From: an uncultured Flavobacteriaceae bacterium
GTDB taxonomy: Bacteria; Bacteroidota; Bacteroidia; Flavobacteriales; Flavobacteriaceae
DNA: 64,000 bases
Reading direction: 5' to 3'
Assembly: GCA_947494565.1 (NCBI GenBank)
Contig: CANLVG010000004.1
Span: 248,001-312,000 of the forward strand
Positions within the stretch are counted from its first letter, which is position 1, and every line of letters begins with the position of its first letter. The position numbers were made by a program, and so were the translations under genes. Below the pieces are notes generated by a model, which was not told the DNA's origin, did not search any database, and was given only the letters and a program-made list of their open reading frames with translations. Below, piece by piece: positions 59,210 to 64,000 of this stretch.

Positions 59210-60112
59210 TTAGTCGGCGGCCTTTTGGTAATCGACTAGTTTTTGAGGCCCTTCCAATAAGATGCGTACGACTTTGAGCGTACCCCCTTCGGTAGTTGCG
59301 ATTTGCCATTTGATTAACGAGATTTCCCCATTTTCGATTTCAATACCGGTAATGCTTCGTGGATGCACACAGCTACCATCATTGAACAAGGGGATATCTC
59401 CGGGTTCCGGAAATCGAGGACGATGGGTGTGGCCCACAACCGTAATCAAAAGGTTGTTCTGTAAAATCCATTTTTTAAGGCGCCTCTCGATTTTGCGTAG
59501 TTCAGTGTAGTTTCTCGCCGGACTCGTGGGGTCAGCAATGCCCCAGACCTGAAGGGGTTTCCAAAGTACACGAACGAGAAAGCGTCCCCACCGCCAAAAT
59601 TTATAGTTCCACCAATCGGCTTGGTGGCCATGGGTGAGAAAGAGTTCTTGTTGGGTTTCGGAATGCTTCAAAACGATGGCTTCATTATAGGTTATCCCCT
59701 CAAAAAGCTCTTTTTCACATTCATCTATAGGTTCAAAATAGCTCCACAAATGCTTTTTTACATAGTTAGGGTCTTTGTATACCATGTCATGATTGCCCCA
59801 TACCATATGTAGTCGCTTTTCAATATGAAATTGCCGTAAGAGTTTGAACACATTTTTGTGGGCCTCAAAAATCGATTTGAATTGAATATTCTCCCATAGT
59901 TCATCACCATCCCCTAATTCGCAATATTCGAAACCCTCATTGTAGTAGTGATTCAGTGCATGAAAATAAATATTCCGATTATTGGCAAAATCATCCGCAA
60001 AACTGTTATCCCCACGATGACAATCACTGAATAAAATGAATTTTGAGGTATCGTCAAAGTGCACCGTTTTGGCTTTCTTATAGGCACGCGACAATCTGAA
60101 TCTTGATGACAT
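59210..60112 (-). CDS. Metallophosphoesterase family protein
   Basis: A 300-residue calcineurin-like phosphoesterase. Metal motifs are all present: FILFSDCHRGDNSFADDF (DxH), CELGDGDELWENIQF (GD with a Glu after it), VWGNHDMVYKDP (GNHD), FLTHGHQADWWNYKF (GH) and VVGHTHRPRFPEPG (GHTH). The GDxxE form is that of LpxH-type enzymes (UDP-2,3-diacylglucosamine hydrolase), but the sequence is clearly larger, and bacterial relatives of this type act on other phosphoesters. No signal peptide is found. It lies convergent with TonB (nine-base gap) and divergent from the GAF protein. Confidence 0.88.
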   Translation of the reverse strand: MSSRFRLSRAYKKAKTVHFDDTSKFILFSDCHRGDNSFADDFANNRNIYFHALNHYYNEGFEYCELGDGDELWENIQFKSIFEAHKNVFKLLRQFHIEKRLHMVWGNHDMVYKDPNYVKKHLWSYFEPIDECEKELFEGITYNEAIVLKHSETQQELFLTHGHQADWWNYKFWRWGRFLVRVLWKPLQVWGIADPTSPARNYTELRKIERRLKKWILQNNLLITVVGHTHRPRFPEPGDIPLFNDGSCVHPRSITGIEIENGEISLIKWQIATTEGGTLKVVRILLEGPQKLVDYQKAAD

Positions 60113-60238
60113 AGTTCAAAGTTAGCCAAATATCCTAAAAACAAAGGAATACCCTGGTTTACTACCTAGGATTCACTTTAACAAAATTTCGTGTGATATT
60201 TTGTAATTTTATAGGCTAATAGTAGACTATATAGTACT

Positions 60239-62617
60239 ATGTCATTGAACAACTTTGAAAATATGCCGATTCAGCGTCTCATAAGTTTCAATAAACTATT
60301 GGAATACTATGATGAATTGGCCAAAAGTGAAGATTCATTTCTTGCGGACAAGGCCAAACGTGTTTTGGATGCGCAAGCACCGCACCCTGAACTACGTGAA
60401 GGGTTTACCGACCTCACGCTCTTGGATAAACATAGAGCAGTGATCGATATCATCTTGGAGGATACTTTTTCGGATGTACTAGGAGCCAATGAGATCAAGG
60501 TCGCTTCTTTGCCCTACGATAATACCATTTTTAAGGCTTCAAAAAGATTCCAAAATATTTTGGCAGAAGCAGGTCCTGATTTTGAGCCTAAGATCAGAAA
60601 TCAGGAAGAAGAGGTAAATTACATTATGGCCGCGGTTGTGGTCCTTAATTTTTACTACGGTTTTAAACTTGATTTTTCCCGCCCATATTTCTATGACATT
60701 CCTGATGCCAAGGGGGTTATGCACCACTACCGCATTCTGTATAATGCCGACTTTTTAGAATTGGAGGCGACCGATAAAGCGAAAGAGCTGACTCAAGAGG
60801 ATGTTGACGAGTTATTGGAAAATTATGATAAAATAGAATTATGGCAAGAGAAAATCCCTCCGGGGAGCTTCATATCAAAGGGTTTCGTCATTTCGAACAT
60901 GTTCGATGTTACTGCCGAGCATTCGATTTCCGAGATTAAATCGGCATTGATTTCCAATGAGAAGGAAAAGGAAGAAGGTTCCTTCATGGAGAATATGCAG
61001 GAAACCTTTCGATCTTTTTTCAGGCTTAAATCCATTACCGTTGGTTTTGTGGCATATAACGATCAACAAGATCAGTTTGAATGTGTACATGGCGGGGGTA
61101 TTCAGAGCGTAATCTTAGGGGATGAAGAGTATGTTTCGTGTGAATCGGCCCTGTGCCCGGGTTCTTATCAGTCGTTAATGGAAAACAACGAGTTTTTTGC
61201 CGTTACCGATGTCAATAAATATTTTGAGCTTTCAGGAGGTATCGCGCCCTATAAAAATCTCAAGGAGGCAGGATATCAAAGTGCCATATTTGCCCCTATT
61301 GCCGACAATGGGCATTTGTTAGGGGTTTTAGAAATCGGCTCTCCCAATAAGAATGAACTCAACAGTGTGGTAGCCACAAAGTTGGAAGATATTATGCCTT
61401 TTATAATTACTTCGGTATTGCGATCAAAAGCAGAAGAGGCGAATTTTATCGATGCTATCATCCAAAATGAGTGTACTACGGTACATTCATCTGTGTATTG
61501 GAAATTTCAAGAAGAGGCTCGAAATTTCATCAAAGATAGTTTGTACGGGGAAGAACAACCGTCATTCAATGAGATCGTCTTTGAGAACATCAATCCACTC
61601 TATGGTCAAATCGACATTAAAGATTCTTCAAATGCCCGTAATGTTTCCATACAGCGCGATTTGATGATTCAATTGTCTGATATTAGCAGGGTTTTAGAGA
61701 AGGCATTTGAGATGACCAAGTTGCCCATTTACGAGGAGTTGATCTTTCGCGTTAACAATCATCTCGATGATATAAAGGGAACGCTGCACACCAATAGTGA
61801 GCAGGCCATATTTAACTTCGTGATGGATGAGATCAATCCTGTTTTCGAGCACCTTAAGGGGGAAGATAAGTCCCTGGCAGCACATATCGCGAGCTATGAG
61901 ACCAATATCGACAAAAAGACACATTCGTATTATGATCATCGCAAAAATTATGATACGAGCGTAATGACCATCAACAAAAAATTGGCGGCTTTGATCGATA
62001 AGCGTCAAGAAGAAGCGCAACAGATGTTTCCGCATTATTTTGAGCGGTACAAGACAGATGGTATTGAGCACAACATGTACATTGGCGACGACATTACCAG
62101 AGAACGAAGGTTCAGCCCTATTTATCTGAACAATCTACGTTTGTGGCAGTTGCAGGTGATGTGTGAAATGGAGAATAAGCACTATCGATTAAAACCTGAA
62201 CTTCCGGTTCAGCTAGATGTGGCTTCTTTGATTCTTGTGTATAATACCTCGCTATCCATACGCTTTCGAATGGACGAAAAACGCTTTGATGTTGATGGTA
62301 CCTACAATGCGCGTTACGAAATTATCAAAAAACGCATCGATAAGTCTTTTGTAAAAGGAACTTCCGAAAGGTTGACCCAAACAGGGAAAATGGTCATTGT
62401 CTATAGTCAGAAAAGTGATGAGCTTGAATATTTGCGTTACATCAGATTTCTCAAATCCAAAGGTTATTTTACGGGTAAGGTCGAAATCGTTGAACTAGAG
62501 GGGCTTCAAGGGGTCGCCGGTCTAAAAGCGATACGAGCGGAGATTCTTTATAAAAAAGACAAGCAATCGGAGCGCACGTATACGTACGAAGATTTGATGG
62601 AAGAATTAAAATCGTAG
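60239..62617 (+). CDS. Large GAF domain protein of unknown output
   Basis: A 792-residue cytoplasmic protein. The N-terminal 230 residues are helical and not recognised (FENMPIQRLISFNKLLEYYD, LDKHRAVIDIILEDTFSDVL). A GAF domain lies at about 250-400 (FRSFFRLKSITVGFVAYNDQ, APIADNGHLLGVLEIGSPNK), preceding a long helical region (ISRVLEKAFEMTKLPIYEEL, INKKLAALIDKRQEEAQQMF). The last 120 residues are a mixed alpha/beta unit (LTQTGKMVIVYSQKSDELEY). There is no kinase, cyclase or DNA-binding motif, so it may be a sensory scaffold. GAF domains bind cyclic nucleotides or other small molecules. It is convergent with the HD-PycTM gene, eight bases between their stops. Confidence 0.72.
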   Translation: MSLNNFENMPIQRLISFNKLLEYYDELAKSEDSFLADKAKRVLDAQAPHPELREGFTDLTLLDKHRAVIDIILEDTFSDVLGANEIKVASLPYDNTIFKASKRFQNILAEAGPDFEPKIRNQEEEVNYIMAAVVVLNFYYGFKLDFSRPYFYDIPDAKGVMHHYRILYNADFLELEATDKAKELTQEDVDELLENYDKIELWQEKIPPGSFISKGFVISNMFDVTAEHSISEIKSALISNEKEKEEGSFMENMQETFRSFFRLKSITVGFVAYNDQQDQFECVHGGGIQSVILGDEEYVSCESALCPGSYQSLMENNEFFAVTDVNKYFELSGGIAPYKNLKEAGYQSAIFAPIADNGHLLGVLEIGSPNKNELNSVVATKLEDIMPFIITSVLRSKAEEANFIDAIIQNECTTVHSSVYWKFQEEARNFIKDSLYGEEQPSFNEIVFENINPLYGQIDIKDSSNARNVSIQRDLMIQLSDISRVLEKAFEMTKLPIYEELIFRVNNHLDDIKGTLHTNSEQAIFNFVMDEINPVFEHLKGEDKSLAAHIASYETNIDKKTHSYYDHRKNYDTSVMTINKKLAALIDKRQEEAQQMFPHYFERYKTDGIEHNMYIGDDITRERRFSPIYLNNLRLWQLQVMCEMENKHYRLKPELPVQLDVASLILVYNTSLSIRFRMDEKRFDVDGTYNARYEIIKKRIDKSFVKGTSERLTQTGKMVIVYSQKSDELEYLRYIRFLKSKGYFTGKVEIVELEGLQGVAGLKAIRAEILYKKDKQSERTYTYEDLMEELKS

Positions 62618-62625
62618 CGAATGGT

Positions 62626-63816
62626 CTATCCAAGTCGTTCCGGACCCAAAAAGGCAAAAGCCAGTGCGAAAGCCACTACTGAAATCACGATGCCTATCAT
62701 AAAAATCACATAGGTCAATCGTAGTATTTTATACTTTCGGTGCAACACTAATCCTAGAAAATACAGATCTTTTGTGAGCGAGGAATAGATGTACTCTTTG
62801 TCTTTGACCAACTCACCTATCGCCCATTCATAATCCGACAATTTCATTTTATGGAAATTGCCGAAGAACAAGAGGTTCACCTTTTTCTCTGCTACATCCT
62901 CTTTTGTGAATTGACCACCCGTAATGTTCGGTCGTGTAGCCAATACGGCCAAAACCATTGACACTACGCTGAATGTTAAGAATATAAGGGTCGGGAAAAT
63001 CAAATAGGTATTTGATGGGTTGTCTAATTTCGGAATGAGATTTGAGAGCGCCACTGAAATGATAATCGCGTTGACAGAGAGCAGAATGTTCGCTTTGGTA
63101 TCGGCAATATCACTCAGTGTTAAGTGGTTTTTCAGCGTTACACGAAACAGGGTTTGCACCCCTCGATCCGGGCTTTCCGATTTGTATTTGGCCTTTAAAG
63201 CTTCCTTCTTTGCGATTTCTTTTTCAATCTTCTTATCCTTAATCAGGCTTTTCAGGTTTTTCTCTTTTGTTGGCTGCCAGTGTTCTTTCGCATATTCGGT
63301 GTAGAATTGATGCTCCGTCTTGAACATTTCAATATTGGCATTTCGCCATTCCTTATTGGAATACTCCATTATTCCCAATAGGGCGAGCTCTTCTCTGAGA
63401 TAATCGGCTGTTTCTAAGTAGCTTTTTTGACCAAAATGTGACGAATCCGCGTCTCGGATGATTTGTTCGTGGAGGCTTCTAGGTTCATGAAAACGTTTTG
63501 TGGCCATGATGCAATCTGAAACCTTCTTGATTTTATCTTCTGGATAACCTTCCTTGGTCAGAAATGCAACTGCCAAGGCACAGCTACTCTCCTCGTGGTC
63601 TTTCGTTCCTTTGGTATAGCCAGTGTCATGTAACCAGGCTGTCAACATAAGTATCTCGCGATCTTCATCGGCAAGATTATGCGCATCCAATAATTCTTTA
63701 GTACTTTTAGCGACACGCTCGGTATGTCTTAGATTGTGGTACAAATGCTTTGGATCCAAAACATTGGTCAATAAATCCGTGGCGAAAACTTTAGTTTTCT
63801 CTATGATATCCGACAT
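62626..63816 (-). CDS. HD domain protein with PycTM membrane effector domain
   Basis: A 396-residue protein. The N-terminal HD phosphohydrolase domain is complete: HNLRH (His31), LHDTGY (His63-Asp64) and IRDADSS (Asp122). A charged coiled linker follows (KNLKSLIKDKKIEKEIAKKE). The C-terminus from about 220 is the Pycsar effector TM domain (PycTM, formerly DUF5706): HLTLSDIADTKANILLSVNA, then hydrophobic segments IIISVALSNLI, LIFPTLIFLTFSVVSMVLAV and a last one VIFMIGIVISVVAFALAFAF. In Pycsar anti-phage systems such a membrane effector is switched on by cCMP or cUMP. Here no cyclase is adjacent, so the link is by architecture only. The start is ATG 63816, and the TTG at 63843 is rejected. Confidence 0.86.
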   Translation of the reverse strand: MSDIIEKTKVFATDLLTNVLDPKHLYHNLRHTERVAKSTKELLDAHNLADEDREILMLTAWLHDTGYTKGTKDHEESSCALAVAFLTKEGYPEDKIKKVSDCIMATKRFHEPRSLHEQIIRDADSSHFGQKSYLETADYLREELALLGIMEYSNKEWRNANIEMFKTEHQFYTEYAKEHWQPTKEKNLKSLIKDKKIEKEIAKKEALKAKYKSESPDRGVQTLFRVTLKNHLTLSDIADTKANILLSVNAIIISVALSNLIPKLDNPSNTYLIFPTLIFLTFSVVSMVLAVLATRPNITGGQFTKEDVAEKKVNLLFFGNFHKMKLSDYEWAIGELVKDKEYIYSSLTKDLYFLGLVLHRKYKILRLTYVIFMIGIVISVVAFALAFAFLGPERLG

Positions 63817-63874
63817 ATCTTTTATGTTGTGTAAGTGCCCCAAATTACGAAATTTTCGACTGTAGAACGTTTAT

Positions 63875-64000
63875 ATGAAAAAATATTACTTCGCTTTGAC
63901 CGTAGCATTGATTTTTAGTAGTTGTGCTACTTATACTTCCAAGTTTCTTGTGGATGCTCCACAAGAAGATAGAGCAAACGACAAGCCTGTGGTACATACG
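63875..64000 (+). CDS. Lipoprotein, 5' part only (cut by the window end)
   Basis: The first 42 codons of a lipoprotein gene, divergent from the HD-PycTM gene with 58 bp between starts. The signal is MKKYYFALTVALIFSSCATY with lipobox FSSC (Cys17). The visible mature start (TSKFLVDAPQEDRANDKPVV) resembles flavobacterial exported metallophosphoesterase-like proteins that continue into a metal site, but the window ends before any diagnostic motif, so the family is not assigned. Confidence 0.6.
   Translation, partial: MKKYYFALTVALIFSSCATYTSKFLVDAPQEDRANDKPVVHT

Noticed and set aside
59210-60112. Metallophosphoesterase as LpxH
   Set aside because: It has the GDxxE form but is longer than typical LpxH and the substrate cannot be settled from sequence, so no symbol was given.

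Overview
The window reads as a chromosomal segment of a marine Flavobacteriaceae bacterium (Bacteroidota), of the Zobellia, Maribacter or Arenibacter type. The reasons are a SusC/SusD pair, a periplasm-spanning Y_Y_Y regulator, many lipoproteins, promoters of the Bacteroidota form TTG-N19-TAnnTTTG, weak or absent Shine-Dalgarno sites, and sulfated-polysaccharide genes. The genus is a guess. No insertion sequence, phage, CRISPR array or rRNA was seen. One tRNA gene, tRNA-Arg(CCT), is present.

Layout. (1) 1-4449: the end of a SnoaL-like gene, a complete three-part TRAP transporter (DctP, DctQ, DctM types), a DUF1801 protein and a secreted esterase. (2) 4450-17507: a polysaccharide utilisation locus with a Y_Y_Y/LuxR-HTH regulator, SusC, SusD, a lipoprotein carrying three LamG domains, a PF10091 (GH144-type) glycoside hydrolase and a formylglycine sulfatase. 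Paired 11-bp-period direct repeats lie upstream of both the regulator and susC. (3) 17535-27037: sugar catabolism, with a Rieske lipoprotein, an AraD1/FAH-fold enzyme, a TIM-barrel isomerase and a five-gene operon (Na+/solute symporter, DUF4434, AGE epimerase, GHL10 hydrolase, FAD oxidoreductase). (4) 27450-34416: the tRNA and a planctomycete-type operon (PSD1 cytochrome, DUF1501, beta-propeller, membrane cytochrome with leucine-rich repeats).

(5) 34530-45182: mixed housekeeping and stress genes. They include an SDR-type threonine dehydrogenase, a degenerate class III cyclase (DUF2652) fused to an SRPBCC-like domain, an SRPBCC/ArsR pair with two palindromic operators on its promoter, a TPR protein, an M28 membrane peptidase and a CBS protein. 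(6) 45296-58306: a pentapeptide protein and a very large sortilin-like repeat protein, an SDR/TetR pair with a long inverted-repeat operator, an operon of four exported hydrolases (M28, amidohydrolase, M20 carbamoylase type, alpha/beta hydrolase), an acyltransferase and a membrane AraC regulator. (7) 58478-64000: TonB, a metallophosphoesterase, a large GAF protein, an HD-PycTM protein with the architecture of Pycsar effectors, and the start of a lipoprotein gene.

How it may fit together (inference). Region 2 would bind, import and cut a sulfated glycan. Regions 1 and 3 would supply transport (TRAP and SSS) and intracellular or periplasmic sugar conversion, and region 4 an envelope-bound oxidative or haem function often found near sulfatases. 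The least explained items are the HD-PycTM protein without a neighbouring cyclase, the degenerate cyclase fusion, and the three operator architectures.
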